A stretch of 64,000 nucleotides of DNA, taken from Helicobacter canis (lineage in GTDB: Bacteria > Campylobacterota > Campylobacteria > Campylobacterales > Helicobacteraceae). The stretch spans positions 1,054,001-1,118,000 of the forward strand of contig NZ_UGHV01000001.1 in NCBI RefSeq assembly GCF_900451095.1, given 5' to 3'. The notes beneath the pieces are model-generated. The model had not been told where the DNA came from. It saw nothing but the letters and a program-made list of their open reading frames with translations, and did no database searches. Position 1 is the first letter of the stretch; each line of letters starts with the position of its first letter. This document shows, piece by piece, positions 41,141-50,103 of this stretch. The position numbers and the translations under genes are program-made.

Positions 41141-41174
41141 ATATAATGCAAATTTTATGATGAGGTGCTTAGAT
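41141..41174 (+). repeat. Dispersed repeat, copy 2 (partner at 36449-36483)
   Basis: ATATAATGCAAATTTTAT followed by a variant of ATGAGGTGCTTAGAT. It lies in the 257-base gap after pyrH and may carry the promoter of the phosphoglycerol-transferase gene at 41252. The 15-mer also occurs in this gap at 41046-41060. Confidence 0.5.
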
Positions 41175-41251
41175 ATTGTGATGTAAAGGGCAAAACCAAT
41201 TAGATTCTTGCGCTATCGCGCTATGTCGTTTGAACAAGGAGAGATGAAAAG

Positions 41252-42998
41252 ATGAAGAGAGTGTTTGGCTTTGGCGTGGTGTTTATGCTCTATGTGCTGG
41301 GCTTTTTCTTGCTACTTGGGAGTGCGTGGCTTAAGCAAAACTTCGAGATTGAGAGCTTTGAGCAGATCCTCTTCCATTTGCGCTTCCCACTCCTTGATAC
41401 AGATTCTGCGATCGCGTGGTATTTCATCAAGGCTGTTGTGCTACCTAGTGTATCGTTTGCTATGCTTATGAGCTTTGCTCCTAGTTTCGTGCGATTTTTA
41501 CGCGCACATAAAGAAGCTAGGCTAGGGTTGTGGCTGGGCTTTGGGGCTAGCTTTGTGGGCTTTGTGCTGTTTGTGCTAGTGAGAGAGCCTAGCTTTGGCG
41601 ACTCTAGCAGTGTGGTGCTATCATTTAGCAAGCGCGTGCTACTGCCTAGTATTGCCGCAAGCTTTGCTATGGTGTATGGGCTTAGGGCATATCGGTTTCT
41701 TGGTAGCTTAGGGTTTCGGCTATCTTTTGGGGGTGTGGCACAAGGCGTGGTGGCGTGCGCGGTGCTTATAGTAGGGGCAAATGTAATGAACAACAAGCTA
41801 CACATCACAAGCTATATCGCCAAAGGCACACAGGAATACGGAGAGCTATATGAGAGCCACTATGCCATATCTAGTGAGCTAGTGCATTCTAGCCGCCCAC
41901 AAAATCTCATCATAATCCTAGCCGAATCCCTAGAATCCACCTTTAGCAACGGGGGGGGGGGGGGAATCTCCTAGTCAAGCACCTTTTGGCGAGGCTATCC
42001 CACGCTTAAGCTCCCTAGCCCAAAAGCACATAAACTTTAGCCCCACGCACGCTATCGGCGGGCTAGTGCAAGTCGCTGGCACAGGCTGGACTATGGCTGG
42101 CACGATCGCTCATCTATGTGGCATACCTCTTACTATGCCAATAGGCGGCAACTCCTTTAGCAATAAATACTTTTTAGATTCTGCGCTTTGTGTGAGCGAT
42201 GTGCTAGCCAATCACGGCTACACGCAAGCCTATCTATCGGGGCTAGATTCTAGCTTTGCCGGTATGAAGTATTTCCTCCAATCCCACGCCATATCCGTGC
42301 TAGATCTGCCGTATTTCCAGCAAGCAGGCGCGATCCCAAGCCCCCTGCCACAAGAGCTGCAAGGATTCTGGGGATTGAAGGATTCTAGGCTTTTTGCCCT
42401 AGCTAGAGATATGCTCCCCACGCTTAAAGAGCCTTTTGCTCTCTATGTCTCTACCATTGATACCCACCATCCAGATGGCTTTGTCGATCCGCACGCGTGC
42501 GCTAGTGTGAGGAGTGATTATCAAGGGAGCTTTACTTGCACAGATATGCTCATAGCAGAGTTTATTGACTATGTGCAAAGTCTTTATGGAGATTCTGTGA
42601 GTATCGTGGTTTTGGGCGATCATTTATCGATGAAGACAGGCTTTTTCCCGCCCAATGTCTCTCGCTATGTTTTTGATCTTTTTATCAATCCCAAATTCAC
42701 CGCACCCTACACCCTAGAATCCACCAAATCCCGCACACTTAGCCACTTTGATATAGCACCGCTACTGCTGGATTCTGTGGGGATTAGGACTGAAGCCTTT
42801 GGGCTAGGGCGCAATCCTTTGTATAAGCCCACGCTCCTAGAATCCACTTTTAGCCAAGAAGAGCTAAACGCCCTTATCGCGCAAAAATCGCGTATGTATG
42901 ATAGCTTCTGGGACATAGGGCAAAAGTCCTACAATCTAATCAAGCCCAAGCTAGAGCCAAGCCTCATAAACCAAACCAAAACCAAGGAGAGACAATGA
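41252..42998 (+). CDS. Phase-variable OpgB/MdoB-like phosphoglycerol transferase (out of frame here)
   Basis: A membrane alkaline-phosphatase-superfamily enzyme split by G14 at 41951-41964. The first half has about five transmembrane helices and then LIIILAESLES, the metal-binding start of the fold. After the tract the next frame gives GTGWTMAGTIAHLCGIPL, close to the catalytic-Thr region of MdoB, then DTHHPDGF and VVLGDHLSMK. MdoB-type enzymes move phosphoglycerol from phosphatidylglycerol onto periplasmic glucans; EptA/LtaS-like activity is the alternative. Thirteen (or 16) G would give a 581-residue protein. AAGGAG precedes the ATG. Confidence 0.85.
41951..41964 (+). repeat. Poly-G tract (14) in phosphoglycerol transferase gene
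   Basis: Fourteen G, coding for glycines between the membrane domain's end and the catalytic domain. At this length translation stops soon after (Gly-Ile-Ser-stop). Directly upstream is a variant of the dispersed repeat (CTAGAATCCACC). Confidence 0.9.
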
Positions 42999-43899
42999 CA
43001 AAACGCCGTAGTATTGTAGCTATCATAATAGGGCTAGTGATCTTAGCAGCCGCATTTGCAGGCTATCTTAGCAAGAAGTTTCATCTAAAAGAGCTTAGAG
43101 GTGATGTGCCTTATGCGATGTATTTGTATGCCAAGGGTGAGCAATGCCCCTTTAATAGCAGATCCCGCAACTTCACCCCGGTCCAAAACCCTCACTTCAT
43201 CGCCCACGCAGGCGGAGCGATCATAGAAAATGGCAAGCCCTTAACCTATACAAACTCTAAAGAGGCACTGCTACAAACATAGGCTATGGCTTTTCTTTTA
43301 TCGAGCTTGATTTGATGCTAGATTCTAGTGGGGGGATATTTGCCGCACACGATTATAGGCATTTTGCCGGGATCACGGGTGGGAGCTTAGCCCCAGATAC
43401 ACCACCAAGCAAAGAGCAAATCCAGCAAGCTAGAATCCACAATCACCTAACCCCACTTACCGCAGAGTCTATCACAGAGATTTTCCTAGCATATCCTAGA
43501 ATCTATCTTGTAACAGATAAGCTAAATGACTTTGATGCCATTGCTTCACAGCTGCCATTTACTGATAGGATTTTGATCGAGGTCTTTTCTCTTAAGGGCT
43601 ATTATCAAGCCAAAAGGCTAGGCTTGCTCCCTATGCTTTCTACCAGCGACATAGCCCTAGCCAAATCCTTAAAAATCCCTATGGTAGCCACGCACACAAG
43701 CACGCTACAAGACCCAGATAAAGCGCGATTAGCCCAAAGCTACTTAGCCCAAGGTGGGTGTATAATGGCATTTTCTAGCAATGAAAAGTCCTTCATAGAA
43801 TCTCATCTTGAAGTGAGTGCAAGTATGATTTATACAGATTATTTTGACATCAATACTAAGCAATGCAAGCTAGAAGAAGCGATGTGTAAAACTTACTAA
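42995..43899 (+). pseudogene. GDPD-like membrane-anchored phosphodiesterase, frameshifted
   Basis: This gene overlaps the transferase by ATGA. The first 95 codons give an N-terminal helix and then HFIAHAGG, a GDPD-type start, and TNSKEAL. A frameshift near 43275 (CAAACA) then follows; adding one A would join it to IGYGFSFIELDLMLDSSGG and AAHDYRHFAG, the metal/catalytic motifs. With the join the protein would be 301 residues. GDPD enzymes cleave glycerophosphodiesters to glycerol-3-phosphate, which fits the neighbouring phosphoglycerol transferase. The short A run is a poor phase switch, so this is decay or a sequencing error. Confidence 0.75.
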
Positions 43900-44038
43900 T
43901 CGCGTGAAATTGGTGGGTAGGGCAGTTTAGGCGCAGTTTGGGTGGGCTGGGCAAGCGTGGTGGGGCAGTGAGATAATGCGAGATAAGTGCGATGGAGCAA
44001 GCAAGATGGGGCAAGCGTGGCTTGCCGCCTGCAAGAGC

Positions 44039-44057
44039 AAAGCTAGAATCTAGCTTT
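44039..44057 (-). terminator. Hairpin at the ferritin stop codon
   Basis: A 9-bp inverted repeat AAAGCTAGA/TCTAGCTTT around one base, overlapping the ferritin stop codon. It contains the TAGATTCTA core of the dispersed word. No T-run follows, so it would be a weak or Rho-dependent terminator. Confidence 0.35.
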
Positions 44058-44547
44058 TGCCTATGAGTGTTTTTATGTATTGATCGACAAGATATAGGCT
44101 ATTGCCACTATTGCCGACAAGCTTGATTTTATCGACAATCCCGCGGAAGAGAGCTTCTTCTTCGTGCTGCTCGGCGACATACCATTGCAAGAAGTTAAAG
44201 GTAGAAAAATCCTTATGCGATAGCGTGAAATCCACAAGCTCATTGATAGACTTAGTGATACTAAGCTCGTGCTCATAAGTGCGCGTAAAAACATCAAGCA
44301 AAGATTCAAAGCTAGATTCTGGCTCTTTGATTTTCTGTAACTTTAGCTTAGAATCTGTCTCATTTAGGTAGGTGATAAGTTTTTTGGCGTGGTCGCTTTC
44401 TTGTCCAGCGTGCTCGAACAAAAACGCCCCCGCCCCATCGAAGCGATGTGTATAGCACCACGAACTCATACTTAGATATAAATTTGAAGCAAACATTTCT
44501 TTAGCGACTTGGTCGTTTAAACGCTCGATGACTTCTTTTGACAGCAT
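44050..44547 (-). CDS. Non-haem ferritin (Pfr type)
   Basis: A 165-residue bacterial ferritin that oxidises and stores iron as a 24-mer cage in the cytoplasm. The ferroxidase ligands can be placed at Glu17, Glu50/His53 (HAGQESDHAKK) and Glu94, and the C-terminal helix contains WYVAEQHEEE. It resembles H. pylori Pfr in length and sequence. GGAG precedes the ATG. TATAAT lies at 44588-44583 on the minus strand, with an AT-rich ATAATAATATTTT just upstream that could be a Fur site; the Fur site is a guess. Confidence 0.95.
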   Translation of the reverse strand: MLSKEVIERLNDQVAKEMFASNLYLSMSSWCYTHRFDGAGAFLFEHAGQESDHAKKLITYLNETDSKLKLQKIKEPESSFESLLDVFTRTYEHELSITKSINELVDFTLSHKDFSTFNFLQWYVAEQHEEEALFRGIVDKIKLVGNSGNSLYLVDQYIKTLIGKS

Positions 44548-44678
44548 TGTGGCTCCTTTTCATTTTTAAGTGGATTCTAGGAATTATAGAGAAAAATCCT
44601 TAAAATATTATTATAATCTATCTATTTATGAGAATCTAAAGTCCCCCCACAGACAAAGCGATTGCGCGAGAAAGTGCA

Positions 44679-46001
44679 TTAGGCAAGCTTCTTGCGCTGC
44701 CACGCCCCCCTTTTATACGCGAGATAAAACAGCCCCGCACGGATATAAGTCTCTACAAAAATCATCACAAACACCCACCACACAGGCAGCCCAAGCCTGA
44801 TCCCTAGCCACATCGGCGCGATACGCACGCACCAGATACTAAGCGCATTGATAAGCAGGCTTAGCTTTGTGATCCCAGCCCCCCTTAGCACGCCATCAAG
44901 CACAAACACCACCACCAGCGGCACCTGTGAGAATCCAACCGCTAGCAAATACCACGCAGAAATTGTGATGACCACTTCATCGTGGTAAAAAATCGCACTC
45001 AAAGGCTTGGCAAACACCGCCATAATCACCCCAAGCCCTCCCATAATCACGCAAGAAATCTGCAAGATAGTTTTATGCAGCTCTATGGCAGTTTGGATTC
45101 TATTAGCCCCTAGATTTTGCCCTGTGAGAGCCATAGCCGCGACCATAAAGCCAAATCCGGGCATAAAGGCAAAGGACTCTATACGCGCACCAATTTGACT
45201 CCCAGCTACTGCTAAATCTCCAAAGCCCGCGATGAATTTTATCGTCAGCACAAATGAGCTAAGTGTCAGCAGCCGCTCAAGTCCAGCTGGGATCCCTATG
45301 CGCAACGCCCTGCGCACATACGCACCCACCATAGCAAACTGCCACTTTATGCAAAAAAACTTCCCCTTTTTCCATACCAAAAGCGCAAAAAGCACAAGCT
45401 CCACCGCACTTGTAAGCACGCTAGCAAGCCCCGCCCCTACAATCTCAAGCCCCGCCCCAAAGATCAGCGCGATATTTGCCCCCACGCAAAATGCCGTGCT
45501 AAACACGCGCACGATAAACACGCTAATCGTATCGCCAATAGCAGCAAAGGCAGAGGTTATGATGTTTTTAAGCAGCATTGCAGGGATTGTCCAAATCACG
45601 ATGTATAAAAAGTCCGCGGCAAGTGCGCTGGCTTCTTGGCTTATATCCATCCACGCAAGAAATGGCATAACCCCCGCATACGCAAGTCCCACAATAGGCA
45701 GCGCGCACACAAGACAGAGCGTGATAAGTGTGCTAAAGACTCTCTGTGCCGCTAGGCTATCGCGTGCGCCATAAAGCCTAGAGATTTGCGCATTTGTGCC
45801 GATATAAAACACCGCATTGATCGCAAAAAAGAGCATTATAAACTGCATACTCACAGACAATGCCACAAGATGCCACTCCCCAAACTTCCCCATAAAAAAC
45901 ACCCCAAGCGTTAAGACAATAATATCAAGCAAGGAGTTTGCCCCAGAAGGCACTGCTATGCGCAGGATCTTGCGTGCTTTTTGTGCGTAAGTGTAGGTCA
46001 T
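44679..46001 (-). CDS. MATE-family multidrug exporter
   Basis: A 440-residue protein with about 12 transmembrane helices arranged as two similar halves, as in MATE/NorM exporters. Conserved pieces include SGANSLLDIIV in helix 1 and MALTGQNLGANR (about 287-298) in the second half. It exports drugs or metabolites with sodium or proton antiport; the substrate is unknown. It ends 130 bases before the ferritin start on the same strand. Confidence 0.92.
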   Translation of the reverse strand: MTYTYAQKARKILRIAVPSGANSLLDIIVLTLGVFFMGKFGEWHLVALSVSMQFIMLFFAINAVFYIGTNAQISRLYGARDSLAAQRVFSTLITLCLVCALPIVGLAYAGVMPFLAWMDISQEASALAADFLYIVIWTIPAMLLKNIITSAFAAIGDTISVFIVRVFSTAFCVGANIALIFGAGLEIVGAGLASVLTSAVELVLFALLVWKKGKFFCIKWQFAMVGAYVRRALRIGIPAGLERLLTLSSFVLTIKFIAGFGDLAVAGSQIGARIESFAFMPGFGFMVAAMALTGQNLGANRIQTAIELHKTILQISCVIMGGLGVIMAVFAKPLSAIFYHDEVVITISAWYLLAVGFSQVPLVVVFVLDGVLRGAGITKLSLLINALSIWCVRIAPMWLGIRLGLPVWWVFVMIFVETYIRAGLFYLAYKRGAWQRKKLA

Positions 46002-46353
46002 ACTCTGCCTTATAATTTTTTAAGTATGATACTTCAAAATTCCCTAGAATCCACTTTTGTAATGCTACTGCCAGCGGCGTTTTAGTTTTCAAGCTTTTTT
46101 ATCATTCTCTCCTACCCCACTCTGTCATCGCGAGCGAGTGAAACGAGCGTGGCGATCCATTTTCAAAAAGTGGATTCTAGTATAGAAAGTATGGAGAGTG
46201 AATTACTCAAGAAGCTACGCTTTGCCACGCTGCTATCGCAGACCCAAATGACAATAAAGGGGCGTTTTTACTAGAATCCACTTGCTAGGCTTGCCCCTAG
46301 AATCTGCCCCCCCATATAGAAATGTAGAAATGCAGAAATGTAGAATCCAGATT
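46002..46353. repeat. Repeat-rich spacer with REP-like elements
   Basis: A 352-base gap without a gene. It has the 15-mer at 46044-46058 and 46166-46180. A REP-like element sits at 46124-46160 (GTCATCGCGAGC ... GTGGCGATCCA), and a degenerate opposite-strand copy at about 46215-46253. TAGAATC words also occur near 46270 and 46305. Confidence 0.7.
46124..46160 (+). repeat. REP-like element (GTCATTGCGAGC ... GTGGCAATCCA family)
   Basis: The ends GTCATCGCGAGC and GCGTGGCGATCCA flank a short imperfect palindrome with GAGTGAAACGAG. Relatives in the window: 48524-48558 (minus), 61681-61714 (minus) and 61767-61808 (plus). Confidence 0.65.
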
Positions 46354-48411
46354 CTACTCGATGACAAACGCGCTGGGATCTAGCTTGCAGCCTTGCACAA
46401 GGTCTTTAAGATTGCTTCCTACGGATTTTAAAGCAGCATTGCTTACAAAGTAAAATCCAGCCTTTTCAAAAGGCACGACAAGCGTGCCATCTCTCCTCCT
46501 TGCACCAGCCTGTGCGCTATCCCAGTAGATATAGCGTGGGAGATACTCACTTGTATAGGTCTCAAAGGCTTCTCTGGCATTTTCTAGCAAATAGTCTATG
46601 ACAGCTTTAGCTAGGTAGCTGCCATTTCTCGCGTAGTGCTTCTCTCCATTGGGGAGACTTATGCGCGAGAGTTTGACAAAGGTCAAATCACTATCAAGGC
46701 TTTTTCTAAGCTCTCTTATGCGGTAGTCTTTGGGCAAGTCTTTAAATATCTCTATCGCACAAAAACTCTCCGCCAAATGCTGCGCCCTAGAAAGCACTTC
46801 GCCTATCCCCCAAGAGTCTGTATTGTTGATAAAATAGTCGTTTAAGTGCAAGGAGCTATGGCTATCTAGTAGCTGGATTTTTTCATCATAGGATTTATTG
46901 CTAAGCTTTTGATTTTGTCCTGTTAGGGTGAGATTTCCAAAGGTGTTTAGGTATTTATCTTCAAACTCGACATACTCTTCTCCCACCATATCGCGCCACT
47001 CTTGCATGGGGCTTTGCGGGTAGAAATGCTCCACTTCTAGCTCCTCTTCTCTTGGGGGCTCGGCATTACTTAGCTTTTCTATCTCTAGTAGGATAAATTT
47101 GCATACACTTTTTAGGGAATACGCATTGCGCGTGGCAAACGCATCTTTTATGCGATCATCATTTGGGAAAATCCCCCTGCCAAATTGCTTGCCTAAAAAT
47201 TGCTTGAGATTAGTAGCACAGACCTCTCCTAGGCTATTGTATAGAGTATAAAGGATCCTATTAAGTGTCATAGTCGGCTCTTTGCACACACTTCTGCGCA
47301 CATAGTAGCTCACTAGAATCTGCAAGATTTCATAGAAATCATCATAGCCTAGCCTGCCTTCTTCAAAGTCCCTAGCACAGTGCAGGACAAAGGGCTTTGC
47401 CACGCCGAATTTGATCTGCACTAAGATGCCAATAGCCTTGCGCAAATGCGCTAAGTCTTGCGATGAGACATCGCTCCGTTCTAGCCCATTGTGATGCCCT
47501 TCTAAAAAGACTTGATAGATCCTGCCATACTCGCGCATATCAGCCATAAGAGCTTCTATATCATTGGGGAAATGCTCTCTGTGGTGGGATTTTAGCAAGT
47601 AGTATATCTCGCGCTCCTCTTCTTTTAGCCTATCTTCATAATAGATCCTTAGATAAGTGATGATAAACTCATTTAGATCTTTTACACCAAGCCACTCTTC
47701 TAAAGGGATCCAATATGTCTCATACAGCCAATCCTGCCTAGTAGAATCCTCTCCCATCATTAGGTAGTTGCGTATAAGATCTAGTCCTGTTAGCTGCACG
47801 CCTGTCGCATTGATACTCTCAAAGACCACTTGCGGATCATCATCGCCTAGCTCTAAGCCTATGCCGACAATCTTTAGCCGTAGAAATGCCCCATAAATCT
47901 CCTCTATGGCATAGCCTTTTTGCAGATAGCTATCAAGCTCTTTTAGGAAAAATTGATAGTTCTCCTTAATCTTTGAGCTACCTTGTATATCTCTTAATCT
48001 ATTTGACATCACAAGATCAAAGGCTTCTCTATCGCTTTTTATGGGCTTTAGGCGGAGCTTTTGCCATCTTGTGAGACTTAGTAGCTTGGCTATTTCTTCT
48101 TTGATCTCATCGCTTGCCTTTGTCTCTATGGCTTTAAGCAAAAGCATCATTGTAGTGATCCTTTGCTGCCCGTCGATTATGACAAATTCTTGTAGCTGCA
48201 TTAGGCTATTTTCTTGATCTTTTAGGTGGATCACATAGGTGATAGATCCCATAAAGTGCGTTTTTTTGTTTCTAGAAATGCTAATAATATCTTCTAGCAA
48301 TTTTGTGCAATTGTGCTTTTTCCAAGTGTAGTTGCGCTGATATGTCGGGATAGAAAACATCGTGCTTCCCATAGAGAAAAAGTCATTGATCGTGGATTGA
48401 CTAGCTTTCAT
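46354..48411 (-). CDS. DUF262/DUF1524 (GmrSD-like) protein
   Basis: A 685-residue protein of the GmrSD type, which acts as a type IV (modification-dependent) restriction enzyme and anti-phage factor. The N-terminal DUF262 domain has IPTYQRNYTW (about 21-30) and the nucleotide-binding IIDGQQRITTMMLL (about 77-90). The C-terminal DUF1524 HNH-like domain has VEHFYPQ and TFGNLTLTG. ATG 48411 follows GGAG by 6 bases; a GTG one codon upstream is possible. A 15-base T run on the coding strand lies 36 bases upstream. Confidence 0.88.
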   Translation of the reverse strand: MKASQSTINDFFSMGSTMFSIPTYQRNYTWKKHNCTKLLEDIISISRNKKTHFMGSITYVIHLKDQENSLMQLQEFVIIDGQQRITTMMLLLKAIETKASDEIKEEIAKLLSLTRWQKLRLKPIKSDREAFDLVMSNRLRDIQGSSKIKENYQFFLKELDSYLQKGYAIEEIYGAFLRLKIVGIGLELGDDDPQVVFESINATGVQLTGLDLIRNYLMMGEDSTRQDWLYETYWIPLEEWLGVKDLNEFIITYLRIYYEDRLKEEEREIYYLLKSHHREHFPNDIEALMADMREYGRIYQVFLEGHHNGLERSDVSSQDLAHLRKAIGILVQIKFGVAKPFVLHCARDFEEGRLGYDDFYEILQILVSYYVRRSVCKEPTMTLNRILYTLYNSLGEVCATNLKQFLGKQFGRGIFPNDDRIKDAFATRNAYSLKSVCKFILLEIEKLSNAEPPREEELEVEHFYPQSPMQEWRDMVGEEYVEFEDKYLNTFGNLTLTGQNQKLSNKSYDEKIQLLDSHSSLHLNDYFINNTDSWGIGEVLSRAQHLAESFCAIEIFKDLPKDYRIRELRKSLDSDLTFVKLSRISLPNGEKHYARNGSYLAKAVIDYLLENAREAFETYTSEYLPRYIYWDSAQAGARRRDGTLVVPFEKAGFYFVSNAALKSVGSNLKDLVQGCKLDPSAFVIE

Positions 48412-48446
48412 CACTTGCTCCTTTATAGATAAGCAAGCATTAAATC

Positions 48447-48461
48447 AAAAAAAAAAAAAAA
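48447..48461 (-). repeat. A/T15 tract upstream of the GmrSD-like gene
   Basis: Fifteen A on the plus strand, so T15 on the coding strand, at about -36 to -50 from the start codon. A tract here would change promoter spacing when its length changes, as known for some H. pylori outer-membrane genes. Confidence 0.7.
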
Positions 48462-48523
48462 CAGCTTAAAATTCGTGGTTTTGTGTTGCTTTCTTTAGAA
48501 TCCAAAAGTGGATTCTAGGGCTA

Positions 48524-48558
48524 TGGATCACCACGCGGATAAATCTGCTGGCGATGAC
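48524..48558 (-). repeat. REP-like element
   Basis: The minus-strand reading starts GTCATCGCCAGCAG and ends CGCGTGGTGATCCA, matching the REP-like family described at 46124. Confidence 0.55.
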
Positions 48559-48705
48559 AGAGATGAGGCTTTATCTGCTTGGCGATGATAGTGGGTAGGT
48601 GTAGCACAAAGCTTGTGATGAGAAAGAGTGAGTTGCTTGCTCGTGTAGATTTAAGCTAGACATATCAGCGGTAGATGGATTTGTAAAAAGAGAAAGATAA
48701 GAAAA

Positions 48706-48781
48706 TGGTGGAGTGTAGGGGGATCGAACCCCTGACCTCGACGCTGCCAGCGTCGCGCTCTCCCAGCTGAGCTAACACCCC
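48706..48781 (-). tRNA. tRNA-Ala(GGC)
   Basis: A 76-base tRNA with encoded CCA. The acceptor pairs GGGGTGT with ACACTCC (one G-U). The D arm GCTC..GAGC, the anticodon stem CGACG/CGTCG with loop CTGGCAG (anticodon GGC) and the T arm AGGGG-TTCGATC-CCCCT are all complete. Confidence 0.97.
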
Positions 48782-48804
48782 TTGTGTGAGTAAAGATGGT
48801 GAAG

Positions 48805-48879
48805 TGGTGATCACGATTGGACTTGAACCAACGACCCCTACCATGTCAAGGTAGTGCTCTACCACTGAGCTACGCGATC
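48805..48879 (-). tRNA. tRNA-Val(GAC)
   Basis: A 75-base tRNA with encoded CCA, 23 bases from tRNA-Ala. The acceptor pairs GATCGCG with CGTGATC. The anticodon stem is CTACC/GGTAG with loop TTGACAT (anticodon GAC). Confidence 0.97.
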
Positions 48880-48952
48880 AAAGCTTGGATTCTAGCGGAT
48901 AAATACTTAATCTCTTATAAGATAGTGCATAAGCATAGGTGGCTATGGTGGA

Positions 48953-50077
48953 TTAGCCACACTCTAGCGTGATAAATACTATCTCTGGGGGATTAAACAC
49001 GCGCGGTAAGCGGTAGTTTAGGCTAAGACCACGCGAGATTACAAGATACTGCCTTTTGCTGGAGTCTAGCTCATAAAGCCCGCCAGCATATTTGGGGAAA
49101 AGCCCTTGATTAGGCGCGTAGAGACCATTGAGCAAGTAGGGTATGCGCACTTGTCCGCCGTGCGTGTGTCCGCTTAGGATTAGATTGATAGGGAGTGAGG
49201 AAAAAAGCTTGGTAAATTCCGGGCGATGAGAGAGCAAGAGAGAAAAATCCGCCCTAGAATCCGTCTCCCTAGAATCCACTTTTTGCGCTTGATTAGTCGC
49301 CATAGGCTCTGTGCTAGAATCCACTTTTTGCGCATTTATGCTAGGCGTTGGATTTGGCATTGCATTTTGCGCTGTGGGGGTGGGGTCGTGCTGGCAAGCC
49401 CTTTTACTAGAATCCACTTTTGTAAAAGTGGATTCTAGGCTAGGACATTGATTAGCAGCAATGGTGCTTGCAACAAGCTCTTGCCACTCTTGCTCCCAGA
49501 ATCCTCCCTGCCACTTTGCCTTATCCCACACGGCTTTATCTATGTGGCTATTAGGCTTACTATAAGTGCTGTAGTAAGGATCATCAACGCCAAAAATAGC
49601 CATATCTAGCCCCTTGATCCTAAGCCTAGCGCAAGGGTGGCTAAAATCTAGCACAGAGATATTGTAGCTTGCAAGCTTTTGCTTAATGGCTGCAATCTCT
49701 CCACTCCAAAACTCGTGATTCCCACTGACATAGAATTTGGGGATTGAGGCTAAGGGCTTTGATAGTTTAGTTTCTAGGCTAGAATCCAGCTTGGCAAAAA
49801 ACTCCCACGCCCCTTGCATATCTTCTTCATCATCGATCATATCACCGCTTAGGGCGATTAGATCGACCTCTCGCTCTTGCAAGGCTTGGATAATGCTATC
49901 TTGATAGAATCTCCCAGAGTGCAAATCACTAAGTAGGGCGATCGTGATTGGCTGCTTTAGCTTAGGGCAGAGTGTGGCTTGGAGCTTGATGTGATAGTCT
50001 CTGCGCGTGAGTGGTGCATAGAGTGCAAATACCGCAAGCAGCAGGGACAAAAGCCCTGCTAGAATCCATAGCTTCAT
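48953..50077 (-). CDS. Metallophosphoesterase (YaeI/YkuE type) with repeat insert
   Basis: A 374-residue membrane-anchored calcineurin-like phosphoesterase. An N-terminal transmembrane helix is followed by LLSDLHSGRF (about residues 49-58), LSGDMIDDEED, VSGNHEFWSG and near the end SGHTHGGQVRIP, the two-metal ligands. Members often act on UDP-diacylglucosamine or phospholipids; substrate is not known here. About 70 residues (49240-49450) between the metal motifs are a Ser/Thr/Pro/Gln-rich insert made of 15-mer copies, including a perfect hairpin at 49407-49438. Confidence 0.85.
   Translation of the reverse strand: MKLWILAGLLSLLLAVFALYAPLTRRDYHIKLQATLCPKLKQPITIALLSDLHSGRFYQDSIIQALQEREVDLIALSGDMIDDEEDMQGAWEFFAKLDSSLETKLSKPLASIPKFYVSGNHEFWSGEIAAIKQKLASYNISVLDFSHPCARLRIKGLDMAIFGVDDPYYSTYSKPNSHIDKAVWDKAKWQGGFWEQEWQELVASTIAANQCPSLESTFTKVDSSKRACQHDPTPTAQNAMPNPTPSINAQKVDSSTEPMATNQAQKVDSRETDSRADFSLLLSHRPEFTKLFSSLPINLILSGHTHGGQVRIPYLLNGLYAPNQGLFPKYAGGLYELDSSKRQYLVISRGLSLNYRLPRVFNPPEIVFITLECG
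49240..49450 (-). repeat. Repeat insertion in metallophosphoesterase gene
   Basis: Four exact 15-mer copies at 49269-49283, 49314-49328, 49407-49421 and 49424-49438, read in frame as KVDS or LESTF. The last two are inverted with only 2 bases between them. Confidence 0.8.
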
Positions 50078-50103
50078 TCTGTAATGTCCTATTCTTTAAT
50101 GCC

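Noticed and set aside
42066-42998. Catalytic half of the phosphoglycerol transferase as an independent gene
   Set aside because: The frame is open back to the G-tract and lacks its own ribosome binding site; the membrane half precedes it in the other frame.
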